Below are positions 1 to 8,152 of a DNA stretch of 14,163 bases, piece after piece. Every line of letters begins with the position of its first letter. Position 1 is the first letter of the stretch. The translations under genes and the position numbers were made by a program. Origin of the DNA: Amoebophrya sp. AT5.2 (lineage: Eukaryota > Sar > Dinophyceae > Syndiniales > Amoebophryaceae); NCBI GenBank assembly GCA_005223375.1, contig RXOD01005426.1, positions 1-14,163 on the forward strand. Reading direction: 5' to 3'. The notes beneath the pieces are model-generated. The model searched no databases and was not told where the DNA came from. It saw nothing but the letters and a program-made list of their open reading frames with translations.

Positions 1-2140
1 CATTGTTTTGACCTGTAAGGAGATCTCCGGCGGCGGGCAGATCCGAACGCTGGGGCGGTTCGAGTTCGACATCCCGTACCGGGTGCTGCTGGAAAGGAAA
101 GAAACCTTCCTGGCGGCCGTGCGCAACGAGCTGGCCGAGTTCTCGGCGTGCCACCGCGACCACATCGAGCTGCTCCTCACGGACGGCGACCGCCCGCTGC
201 ACCCCGACGAAGCGAAGAAGTTCGGCGAAGAAGCTCTTCGGCAGCAAGGTGGGATGAAGCCGATGGCCGCGAAGAAGAAGATCCCGCTGCTGCACGTGCG
301 CGGACCGGCGCGGTTCCTGAACTGCGAGCGGTTCCAGGAGCACCAGGCGTCCGTGAAAAAGAACCGGCTGTTCCGAGCGGAGGTGTGCACCTTTTTGCCG
401 GACCCACTCGCGAAGCTGGAGCTCGGAGCCGGGGGGCCGGTGCGGGTGCTCGCGAACGAGAATGTGCGGCTGCGCGACCGGCTATCCGACGTGACCAACC
501 ACGCATACTACCTGGAGATCTTCCAGAAGCTGTGCGGGCAGTACGAAAAGGCCATCGACGCGCTGCGGCTGAAGGACGAGGTTCTGCCCGAGCTGCAGCG
601 GTTGCAGCCGGTTCTGGTGCGCGACGCGAACGACGGCCGCGAGAAGCCCTCCCAGATCCTGCAGAAACTCTTCCGCCAGGGCGTGGTGGGCATGCCGGAC
701 TGGATCGACGAGCTGCCGAACGCCGGGGGGAAATCGTCCAAGAAGGGGCAAACGGGCGAGGGGCCGGAGGGGCTCTTCGACGCGCTGCCGTCCGGGGCCG
801 GGGGCATCAACCGCGGCAAGGCGGTGCGCGAGGGCGAGAGCGCGGCGGATCCTCCTGCGGTGGAGGAGGGGCAAGACGAGCCCGAGCAACCGGGGGGAGG
901 CGGGGAGCAAGAGCAGACCGCGAGCGAGCGGCGTGCGGCGCGGCGGCGCGTGCCGGGGTCGACGAAGTTGGCGTCCAACGAACTGGGCAGCAAGTACCAG
1001 ACGATTGGCGAGGTGCTGGGCGAGGACGAGGAGAAGGTGTTCGTCCTCGCGGTGTTTCTGCGGTCCGCCACCAGCGTGCCGCAGGCCGACGCGTTCTCGT
1101 TGTCCGACCCCTACGTGCAGGTGCGGCTGAAGCTGCGCGCGCCCGGCGACCGCATCGTGCCGTGGGAGGACATCGAGCTGCGCGGCGGCGAGGACGTGCC
1201 GGAGGGGTACGAGGACGAGATTACGGCGTTCCAGTACATCTCCCCCTCCGTGGACCTGCTCGACCCCGACGACTACACGGACAACAAGTTTCTAAACCGG
1301 CGGGCGATCGGAAACACGCGGTACCTGGACGACACCGAGTTCCCGGAGTGGACGCAGGTGGTGGAGATCGAGTGCCGGGAGATGGACGTGCGCTTCGACG
1401 ACCTGCACGTGGAGCTGTGCGTGATCGACTCGAACGGGCCCTTCTCCCTGTCGGACACCCCCATCGGCAAGGCCGACTTCGAGCTCTGCGACTACTGCGA
1501 GGGCCCCGCGCAGATCCTGCAGTACCAGAATGGGGCACGGGTGAAGCAGGGCGTCGCCAAGTCCGCCGTGAAAATGCTACGGAGGCTGTTGACCGGCGGA
1601 GCTGGTGGTGCTGCTGCAGCCTCCTCCACACCCTCCTCCGCGGTAGTGAAGCTGCTGGACCCGAAGGACGACCCGTCGATCGTGGACCCGACGCTGTGCT
1701 ACGCCGAGAACCCGAGCCTGGTGCACCGGGAGTACAAACTGCACACGCTGCCGGTGCGGCCGCTGGTGGTGCTGGAGGACGAGGGCCAGACGCTGCCGAA
1801 GGTGGACACACGGTTCGACCTGGACCGGTGCAAGATCTCGTTCTGCTGCATGTGGTCGGTGCAGGACCTGCGGCTGCGGGAGGCACGGCGAAAGGCGGCG
1901 GAAGCGCCGGGCATCCTGCAATCGGTGATGAGCATGTTCACGGGAGCGGGTGGGGAAGGGGATGAGGGTGTGGAAGAGGATGAGGGTGATGCCGGCGTCG
2001 GGGGAGAGGAGGAGGGGGGCGCGGGGGGCGAAAACAAAGAGGAAGTGGAACAGGACCTAGCAGCCGGCAGAGGAGAGGACGGCGCAGGAGCTGACGGGAA
2101 ACAAGGCGCGGAAGAAGGAAAGGCGCCGGAAGACGGCTGA
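1..2140 (+). CDS. C2-domain protein, 3' part of gene (5' end outside window or in an upstream exon)
   Basis: The frame is open from the left edge to TGA at 2138-2140. The first start-like triplet, at 8, is TTG, so the true start lies upstream. AG at 18-19 could be an acceptor, with coding from 20 in the same phase. About 700 residues are visible. Bases 20-720 encode a helix-rich region I do not recognise. Bases 720-960 are Gly/Glu-rich linker. Bases 1030-1500 match a C2 domain: a hydrophobic strand, then SLSDPYVQVRLKL, a long acidic insert, EFPEWTQVVEIECREM, LHVELCVIDSNG and SDTPIGKADFEL. Asp residues in SDPY and VIDSNG lie where C2 domains bind calcium, so calcium-dependent membrane or protein binding is possible (inference). 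After about 1500 comes an Ala/Ser linker, a short conserved-looking stretch and an acidic Glu/Gly tail (1950-2137). No membrane segment is visible, so a ferlin or synaptotagmin assignment is not supported. Confidence 0.8.
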   Translation, partial: IVLTCKEISGGGQIRTLGRFEFDIPYRVLLERKETFLAAVRNELAEFSACHRDHIELLLTDGDRPLHPDEAKKFGEEALRQQGGMKPMAAKKKIPLLHVRGPARFLNCERFQEHQASVKKNRLFRAEVCTFLPDPLAKLELGAGGPVRVLANENVRLRDRLSDVTNHAYYLEIFQKLCGQYEKAIDALRLKDEVLPELQRLQPVLVRDANDGREKPSQILQKLFRQGVVGMPDWIDELPNAGGKSSKKGQTGEGPEGLFDALPSGAGGINRGKAVREGESAADPPAVEEGQDEPEQPGGGGEQEQTASERRAARRRVPGSTKLASNELGSKYQTIGEVLGEDEEKVFVLAVFLRSATSVPQADAFSLSDPYVQVRLKLRAPGDRIVPWEDIELRGGEDVPEGYEDEITAFQYISPSVDLLDPDDYTDNKFLNRRAIGNTRYLDDTEFPEWTQVVEIECREMDVRFDDLHVELCVIDSNGPFSLSDTPIGKADFELCDYCEGPAQILQYQNGARVKQGVAKSAVKMLRRLLTGGAGGAAAASSTPSSAVVKLLDPKDDPSIVDPTLCYAENPSLVHREYKLHTLPVRPLVVLEDEGQTLPKVDTRFDLDRCKISFCCMWSVQDLRLREARRKAAEAPGILQSVMSMFTGAGGEGDEGVEEDEGDAGVGGEEEGGAGGENKEEVEQDLAAGRGEDGAGADGKQGAEEGKAPEDG

Positions 2141-3203
2141 GCTGGGAGGAGAGCGATTGACCCAAGGACAAACCGCCACAGGAAACAAGTGTGCGCTGAA
2201 GATAAAACTACTTACTTCACTTTCATCAACATTCGTTCCAAGAATATAGCTCGAGTTAACGTGAAATTAGAACGCGACAGCTGCGGAGATGTCGTGCGAG
2301 GGCGGGTCGTCGTGGTCTAGGAACCACTACGATCGGCGCCGGCCGCGGAAGCTCCTCAACGTTCGAAACGCGAAGCAATGATTGCATTTGCAACATCAAT
2401 GGAATGCCAAAGCCATCGTCTGTCCGTCGCCCTCGGCCTGAGAGAGCGAACTCGACGCAGCAGCAGAAAGAGGAGCAGGAGGAAAAGTCGCCAATGGTCT
2501 TGCGTTGATCTCACTACACTCGAAGTCGTTGGAGAAATCAATAGAAGCGTCGAATGATCGGAGCGACCGTCATCGTGGTTTTACGATTACGGTAGCACTA
2601 AGAATAGAGCTCAGAGGAGCAGCACGCAGCGTCAGTGACCTATCTGGGATAGAAGGTATCCTAGAAGGACGTGACTGTGGCCAACGAACAAGCCACTGCC
2701 TTATTTGATCCGCGGACGTCCGGTCTCTGCTCCACAGAGGCAGCCGCGTTTTACGATAGGCCGGGCAGGCCTTGCGCTACACATTTACCAGAAGTCTGCA
2801 TCGCTGCCGACATCGCGTTTGGGGGTTGATACTCTCATCTTCGACCACGAAGTCTGCCGCGCTCCTCTGCAGTAGAAGCGGGCACGCCGACCAGCCCGCT
2901 CCTTCAATCCGCAGCGCCGCTTTCAGCAAGGAAGGAGCGTAAAACCGAAAGAAAGCGGTGCTATACTAGTCTGTAGCGTATTGTTGCTGCTGACGAATAT
3001 GCTCCAAAAATAAACTGCTGGACCTCCACAACAAGGAGCTCGCTGGGCCGCTCGACAAAAAGTTGACTCACTCGGGAGAAGCGAGCACTGCGCGGCTCTT
3101 CTCCTTATAGCCTCCGCGTGGTCTCTCGATCCATCGGAACAAGCGGCTTCGCGCGAGCCATTCTTGGGCAGCGGACCCGACACCGTCGGGGCCGGATCGA
3201 ATC
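2141..3203. other. Intergenic spacer, probably 3' UTR of the C2 gene and promoter/5' UTR of the next gene
   Basis: This stretch of 1,063 bases holds no open frame with convincing codon use on either strand. The few short frames begin at TTG or run through leucine-rich low-complexity sequence. Small structures seen are a GGATA/TATCC hairpin near 2646-2660, a 9-base direct repeat GAAGTCTGC at 2791-2799 and 2849-2857, and a CCCGAC/GTCGGG stem at 3176-3190 just before the next start codon. I recognise no TATA box or polyadenylation signal with confidence. Confidence 0.5.
3176..3190 (+). promoter_or_regulatory. Short GC hairpin 13 bases before the start codon at 3204
   Basis: CCCGAC at 3176-3181 pairs perfectly with GTCGGG at 3185-3190 around a 3-base loop. 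If transcribed it lies in the 5' leader of the six-exon gene. It may be chance in GC-rich DNA. Confidence 0.2.
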
Positions 3204-5283
3204 ATGGTAGGGTCCGCAGCGCCGCGAAATCCGCTCTCGCGGAACATAAGGAACAGTCCGTCACTGGACGACCTGAACATCATCGCGAAGACGCAGACCA
3301 GACTACCCCAAGTCAAGATGTACGACCCTCTCACCTTCGAGAGGCAAGACGGAAGAGCAAGAAGCCTGTCCGCACAGAGGGTACTTTAGACTTGTAAACT
3401 TAACTTGATCGATAGTTCATTGTAAAAACAGCAAAGAAAAAGTATACATAGTAGTGATTGCGAGAGTTGTGCAGCTTGTCGTGCTGGCGCTTGTTCAGCT
3501 GCTGTTGCTGATTTGAATCTGCTGGTTCGGGTCGCTTTTCCTGTGATTCTCGTTGCCGTTGCGGACGCATTCTTGGATCAATGAGTAGACGACGGCGACC
3601 GTGCAAAAATGTTTGAACACACCAGCAGACCACGTCGTCATCGTCCAGCAAGCTGAAGAACAAGCCGTTCGCCGGAATGAAGAGGAATCCCCAAGTGAAC
3701 CAAGCCGCCTTCCCAAGACCAAACGCGACCAAATATGATCAGTCGTACGTCCACTTATAGCTAACTTTATTCACTCAACACATTCTGCGTCTGCAGTTGC
3801 ATTGCTCTTGCTTGTAGGTGCCTACGGCAGTATACGTCGTAGCTACTTCTGTTCTTCTTAGCTACTTACTCTGACGAGAGGCAGCGCCTGCACGTGTACC
3901 TGTTCTGTAGGCACAAGTACAGCCGTCATGATCGATGTGGCGCTTCTAACATCGCACTTGTCAACGAACAGGTACCTGAGTGCCTTCGCTGACGCGCCTC
4001 CCGGAGACAAAAGCTCCCCATCGAAGGGCGGCAGAGCCTCATCGTCACGCGGTGCCAAGCCACACATCGACACAACGGGCAGAGGAAACCCAGTCACTAG
4101 AGATATGGTACGCCTATGCCAGTCTAAATCTAATAGCTTGTTTGTAATGTTGATGCGACGAGGTTAGCACCGAAGCTCCGCGATAAAAATGATGAAAATA
4201 AATGGGTTTGACTATTGAGGTTGACTTCGACTCTGTCTTCATGACGAGTATATATCTTATCAATCGAGTAATCCTGTTCCTCTTTGGATGATGGATTGAA
4301 TGTTGATCGATCCTTTCATCCAGGCCTCGTCTCTGTTCGATTCGGCAACGGGTTTGAAGCTGCAGATGCTGAAAATGGTCCGGGACCTGAACACCAACCA
4401 GGACCGGTCCGACGCCGCCCGAGACATACTACGCGACCTCGGCTCGGATCCAGCAAAGCCACACGTGGACGAAAAGAGTACCATACTTCTTGAACTTGAT
4501 AGATAATAGTTTGTTAGAACAAAGACGTTTGGCTTTGGGCATTAACGCATGCGTGCCTGCTACAATCCGGCGGAGCTCTCGCCCACTAGGGGCGTTGGGA
4601 AAACGGACGGTAGGGGCGTGCGACGTCGTTCCGCCTGTGCATTCGTCGGATCCGGGGACCGTGGGCGGCCACAGCTAGTATTCCAACTGTCTTCATCTTG
4701 CTGGACCTGTCGGCTTATTTCGCGGCTTGTTCCCCTTCCCGCTTGCCTAGTCCGGCATTCCGGCTGCCCCTTTTCTCAATGAATCGAACCGCAGGGGGCT
4801 CGAGAGAGTCTTTTTTTGTCATGGCCGCTGCCCCAGGAGCGCGAATGTACCGTACATGCTGCCAGATGGACCAAATCGCGACGATCGTATTCGTATTCCA
4901 GTTTCTGAGAAAGACGTTACGTCTACGGTTACGTCGTACACTCAAATACAACACGTACACCACAGTTTTCGTGAACTTCTACAAGTCGGTCCAGAGCATG
5001 AAGGAGGACGTTGGGGCGGAAATCGGTGAGGTCCGCGCAGAAATGCGCGACATTTTCGCGATGCTCGATTCGGACAAGGAGCTCATGGAGGACGTACTAA
5101 CTTACTGTTTTACCGAAACCGATACTGAAGATTCATACAGTAAGTAGGAGTTGTTCTTTATTTTCTTCCCTTCGCCAACAGGACATCGCGGAGATGGAAG
5201 CGGAGGCGGTCGAAATGCAGCGCGTGGTCACGAAAATGAATGGCGCCATCACCAAATTTGAGCATGAACTAGGAAGAGCTTGA
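3204..5283 (+). CDS. Six-exon gene: unrecognised protein with disordered basic N-terminal half and coiled-coil C-terminal half (270 aa as rebuilt)
   Basis: Proposed exons are 3204-3380, 3629-3744, 3972-4107, 4324-4477, 4966-5093 and 5182-5283. Every junction is GT-AG, every phase agrees, and the total of 813 bases is exactly 271 codons ending at TGA. Exon 1 starts at ATG 3204 (MVGSAAPRNPL). Exons 1-3 give a Ser/Pro/Lys/Arg-rich, probably disordered half. Exon 4 (LFDSATGLKLQMLKMVRDLN), exon 5 (SMKEDVGAEIGEVRAEMRDI) and exon 6 (DIAEMEAEAVEMQRVV) are charged amphipathic helices suited to a coiled coil. No family recognised; a structural or scaffold role is only a guess. Exon 2 could start at 3626 (one extra Gln). 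Exon 5 could start at 4795, which is also open in frame, and might then contain an intron at 4847-4996. The 3' end is the weakest part: coding-like segments follow to about 5880, so the gene may be longer. Confidence 0.6.
3381..3628 (+). other. Intron 1 of the six-exon gene (248 bases)
   Basis: Donor GTACTT follows AGG, which is complete in phase 0. The acceptor ends ACCAGCAG. Joining exon 1 directly to the exon at 3972 would need a non-canonical junction; with the exon at 3629-3744 included, both flanking introns become canonical and in phase. The intron is AT-richer than its flanks and carries stops in the exon 1 frame. Confidence 0.6.
3745..3971 (+). other. Intron 2 of the six-exon gene (227 bases)
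   Basis: Donor GTACGT, acceptor AACAG|G, phase 2: TC plus G restores a Ser codon. CTAAC at 3946-3950, about 21 bases before the intron end, is a good branch-point candidate. An 8-base inverted repeat, GTGCCTAC at 3818-3825 and GTAGGCAC at 3907-3914, could fold the intron. Confidence 0.65.
4108..4323 (+). other. Intron 3 of the six-exon gene (216 bases)
   Basis: Donor GTACGC follows ATG (phase 0). Acceptor is ATCCAG|G. The interior is AT-rich, in contrast to GC-rich exons 3 and 4. Confidence 0.7.
4478..4965 (+). other. Intron 4 of the six-exon gene (488 bases, inner structure uncertain)
   Basis: Donor GTACCA, phase 1. The preferred acceptor is ACCACAG at 4965, giving an Ile codon across the junction followed by FVNFYKSVQS. 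An alternative acceptor CGCAG at 4794 is also in phase, with the frame open from there to exon 5. The middle, about 4540-4760, is unusually GC-rich for an intron, so a skipped or alternative exon cannot be excluded. Confidence 0.5.
5094..5181 (+). other. Intron 5 of the six-exon gene (88 bases)
   Basis: Donor GTACTA, acceptor GCCAACAG|G, phase 0, with a clear pyrimidine-rich run (5155-5175) before the acceptor. Its removal joins two helical segments in one frame. Confidence 0.75.
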
Positions 5284-6258
5284 GTTGATGACGAGCTGGT
5301 GGTGGAGCTGAATCATGGTTACAGTAGTCGAAGGAGGAGCTGTACTGGCATTGGCAAGCACGACCGCCGACGCGCGCGACGCGCCTCCAAAGGTGGACAA
5401 AAGAATCTTAAAACCACTAATTTACCTTTACGCTAACGCTATCATCTCATCTGTCAGACTCAGTTGAATTTTGCCTCAGAAAGAATTTACAGGAAAAAGT
5501 CGTCAGCCGGCTCGCCGAGAAGAGCTGATGCACGCGTTACTCCGAGAATACAGATCCACGAGAGTCCGAAAGGGCTACCCGTCCGACTGATGGACCCAAG
5601 TTTACAAGTTTGCTTCGAGAATACAGAGCACCAGCATACGTGCTTCGGTACAGGTTTTTAGGCTTCGTCTAACACAGCCACAGGCAATGCGTAAAAGTGT
5701 ACTACGTAGCGTTCCGGGGGCCGCGGCCGGCAGCAGCAGGAGCACCTGGCAGGCGGTAGAAGATTTTTCTGCAGCCTGCCTGCCGTTTACGAATTCTGCA
5801 GCAAGAATCAGAAGGGCTACACATTGCGCTGTGCATGAAACTACATTTTGCGGGCAGGATTTATCGGATCGGAAGGAAAACAGTTAGCACATCCAGAACA
5901 CCACGTGTATAAAAATTTTGTAGAAGTAGAACAAGAAGCAAAGCCGTACAATGAATGTTTTGGACAAAAGGTGGTGAAGATCCTCGGCGGCGTCGTGGTG
6001 ATTCTCTGCTGATTCTTCCTTGCTCGAGGGATGACGATGTTCGCGCACCACGTTCATCAGAATGAATGTCCTCGCCCCCACCTTCTCCTATGATCTTGGT
6101 TCAGCGCCGGCGCCACCGTCGGTGATGCATGTTGTTCGCGGTTCATGTTGATGCACTTAAGTGATTATTAATATGTTTGTGGGCGACCGGGACCGCGTCC
6201 GCGACGCACACGAATGTGAAACTAGGCAGTGGCAGGAACAAGATGTACTAGATCGACG
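5284..6258. other. Spacer of 975 bases with coding-like fragments
   Basis: Most of this stretch is AT-richer and non-coding. Fragments at about 5325-5392, 5480-5560, 5616-5647 and 5710-5883 have plausible codons and can be chained on the + strand with GT-AG junctions (for example an intron 5648-5709 with CTAAC at 5669-5673), but more than one frame fits. I could not link them in phase to the TGA-terminated exon 6. They may be further exons of the upstream gene, a separate small gene, or decayed sequence. From about 5884 to 6258 I see no supported gene. Confidence 0.35.
5543..5627 (+). repeat. 12-base perfect direct repeat, 73 bases apart
   Basis: CGAGAATACAGA occurs at 5543-5554 and 5616-5627. 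In both copies the triplets CGA GAA TAC AGA lie in an open frame, and excising one repeat unit (73 bases) joins LMHALLREYR to APAYVLR. This arrangement suits an intron or insertion bounded by direct repeats, or a decayed duplication. Confidence 0.5.
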
Positions 6259-7854
6259 ATGGTGCGTGAGGACGTTCACGTTGCGGTTAGAGTTGGTACT
6301 ACACGGGAGGATGGCGCAGTTGGGAACAAGATCGACATGATTCGGATTCCGCTTCCCTCGGCATCCTACATCACGGCGTGTGTGCGGTCGGTTCGGGGCC
6401 TGTTTCGCGCACGCCTCCCGTCCAACATCACGCATGGCGCAATGCCCTTCGATTCCGAGCTTGACGGCTCGCCAGAAGACGCGACGTCATGGACCAGCGC
6501 TACCGATGAACGCGACCGCCGGATCCTCATGCGAGTATTCGGCAGGACCGCGGGGGCGCAGACCACGACGCCCGACAACTTGTATTTCGGGCCGATTCTG
6601 CGCACCTTGTCCGCCTACGTCGGCAGCGGAGTCTCGCGGAACAGCGGCGTCGACGAGAGCGGGACGAGCGCGCGCCCCCGCGGCCACCAGGACCTGTTTT
6701 CTAGCTCCGGGCAGACGCTGTTCTGCCTAGGCCTGCACCCCGCCATCCGCCGCGTGGCGCTGTACTTCCTCGGCTACAGCGGCTACGGGCCGGCGCTTAG
6801 CGTCCTAGCCGGCGCAGCGGTGCGAAGGATGGTGGAAGCCGCTGACGAAAATAAGCGGAGCGATGAAGACGGCGCGCGGGGGCCGACATCATTCTTCGAG
6901 CTGGTTGCCCCGGACGTAGACGCGATGGCGGTTGCGAGCGCCAACCGCGTGGTGGGCCGCTCTATCAAGCAGGTGGAAGGACAACTTCAAACAGCGGACG
7001 TCACTACAGCTGGCATGAAGATCTCGTGGCGTTTCCCGCTGGGTCGTCTTCCGCCAGAGCCGGAGAAGCTGAAAGAGGTGATCTGCCCCTCAAGGAAGGG
7101 GCAAAATGGAATAGACGATCCTGATTTTCATCATGAGAGCCACGACGTCGACGGTGCAGCTGGTGACTCGCTAGACGTCCTCGTGTTCGACCCGCCTCCT
7201 GGCGTGGCGATGACAGTGTACCGAAACGTCTTCGCTGAATGCACTCCGCGACTCGTTTTCTTCGAGAACTTTGGGTGGCAGTATCAGCCGTACTCGGGGA
7301 TTGTTCTCCGCGGCGTCGAAGAAGATAAACAAAAAGATCAACAAACAAAGAAGTCGTGGCACAGCTTCATCTCCGCATCAGACCCCTACTTCGGATTCCA
7401 GTCCCACCTCTACAACCAGAAAACGAAGGACGACTACCATGCTCACGGCCTGGAGAATTTTAATTTGCTGGCGGTGGCGGGGAGGACTGGGGCGAAGCAG
7501 CGGGTTGAAGCCGCGGTAACCGTAGCCGCAACTGTGTTTGAAAAGGAAACCGGGGTAGACGGGAGTAGGTGGGAGCTGGTTTTTGGGCCAGCGGCCAGCC
7601 AACTGCCGCACCTGGACTTTGAGCGCCGCATACACGCGATTTTTCACACCAACCCAGCGAGATCGGATTCGAAAGAAGCGAAGGGCGGTGAAAGCGAAAA
7701 ACCGCAATCATCACTGAATCGCGAAGATGAAAAGGCTGTTTCGACCGAGGAAAATGTAGCGCAGGAGAGGGGCTGGACGACCGGTCTTGAATCGGTACGG
7801 GTACGAGCAGGAGTGGACGAGGACTCAAAAAGACCCATACACAAGGAAAAATGA
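6259..7854 (+). CDS. Unrecognised protein, 531 aa, single long exon
   Basis: ATG at 6259 (MVREDVHVAVRVG) is the first in-frame ATG; upstream sequence turns AT-rich, so I take it as the start. The frame runs to TGA at 7852-7854 with strong GC third-position bias between about 6330 and 7660. The N-terminal third contains PDNLYFGPILRTLSAYVGSG. A middle segment has several hydrophobic stretches (HPAIRRVALYFLGYSGYGPA) that look like a folded core rather than clear membrane helices. The C-terminal half has SLDVLVFDPPPGVAMTVYRN, LVFFENFGWQYQPYSG and SDPYFGFQSHLYNQ. DPPPG faintly recalls methyltransferase DPPY-type motifs, but I see no nucleotide-binding motif to support that. The last 60 residues are charged low complexity. 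The C-terminus is uncertain because a better-looking frame takes over near 7795-7850. Confidence 0.7.
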   Translation: MVREDVHVAVRVGTTREDGAVGNKIDMIRIPLPSASYITACVRSVRGLFRARLPSNITHGAMPFDSELDGSPEDATSWTSATDERDRRILMRVFGRTAGAQTTTPDNLYFGPILRTLSAYVGSGVSRNSGVDESGTSARPRGHQDLFSSSGQTLFCLGLHPAIRRVALYFLGYSGYGPALSVLAGAAVRRMVEAADENKRSDEDGARGPTSFFELVAPDVDAMAVASANRVVGRSIKQVEGQLQTADVTTAGMKISWRFPLGRLPPEPEKLKEVICPSRKGQNGIDDPDFHHESHDVDGAAGDSLDVLVFDPPPGVAMTVYRNVFAECTPRLVFFENFGWQYQPYSGIVLRGVEEDKQKDQQTKKSWHSFISASDPYFGFQSHLYNQKTKDDYHAHGLENFNLLAVAGRTGAKQRVEAAVTVAATVFEKETGVDGSRWELVFGPAASQLPHLDFERRIHAIFHTNPARSDSKEAKGGESEKPQSSLNREDEKAVSTEENVAQERGWTTGLESVRVRAGVDEDSKRPIHKEK

Positions 7855-8152
7855 AGAACCGACAGAGGGGCTGGAATGGCATTTGCGAGCGAACAGCGCT
7901 GCGAACCAAGACGTTTCATCCATAGGTTTCCTGCTGGAGGCGGACGTGCAGACTACTTTCACTACTTGCTTTTCTTGTTTTCTTCGAATATTCATTGATG
8001 GTATTGGTAGGGGACCCAATTACTACAATAATAGTTGCACTCGCACTTCTTATGAAATTAAAACTTCTTCACCCGTGGTCGATCTCGTTTACGTTCAAGC
8101 GCATCTGTGTCGAGTAGTACGACGTTTATATAACAAGTAAAACAACAAGAAG
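7855..8152. other. Short spacer before the PPP1R42-like gene
   Basis: The first 90 bases still look coding in another frame (EWTRTQKDPYTRKNEE through SSIGFLLEADV). From about 7955 the sequence becomes AT-rich and non-coding. I see no promoter motif I can name. Confidence 0.4.

Noticed and set aside
148..1965. Long alternative-frame open readings over the C2 gene (605 codons on +, several on -)
   Set aside because: Arg/Ala/Gly/Pro-rich shadows produced by GC-rich third positions of the true frame.
2356..2541. Minus-strand frame with a leucine run resembling a signal peptide
   Set aside because: TTG start, and the leucines come from a CAG/GAG-type low-complexity tract on the other strand.
3400..3732. 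Minus-strand open frame of about 110 codons with a hydrophobic start
   Set aside because: It starts at TTG and is the shadow of exon 2 of the six-exon gene, whose + strand frame has better codons and matching splice phase.
3380..3972. A single 592-base non-canonical intron bounded by GGTAC repeats
   Set aside because: Frame would need a GG-AG or GT-GG junction. Including the exon at 3629-3744 makes both introns canonical and in phase.
4698..5147. Continuous + strand frame of 149 codons
   Set aside because: It begins at TTG, has poor codon use in the middle (Arg/Leu/Thr runs from CGTAC-rich sequence) and reads through the intron 5 donor. Only its 3' part is taken as exon 5.
5884..6081. Minus-strand frame containing ATG and a GTAC site, possibly a first exon
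   Set aside because: No partner exon found downstream on the minus strand, and codon use is weak after the putative donor.
7170..7210. DPPPG motif read as an N6-methyltransferase signature
   Set aside because: The family motif needs an aromatic residue after DPP and a separate SAM-binding glycine motif, neither of which I see.
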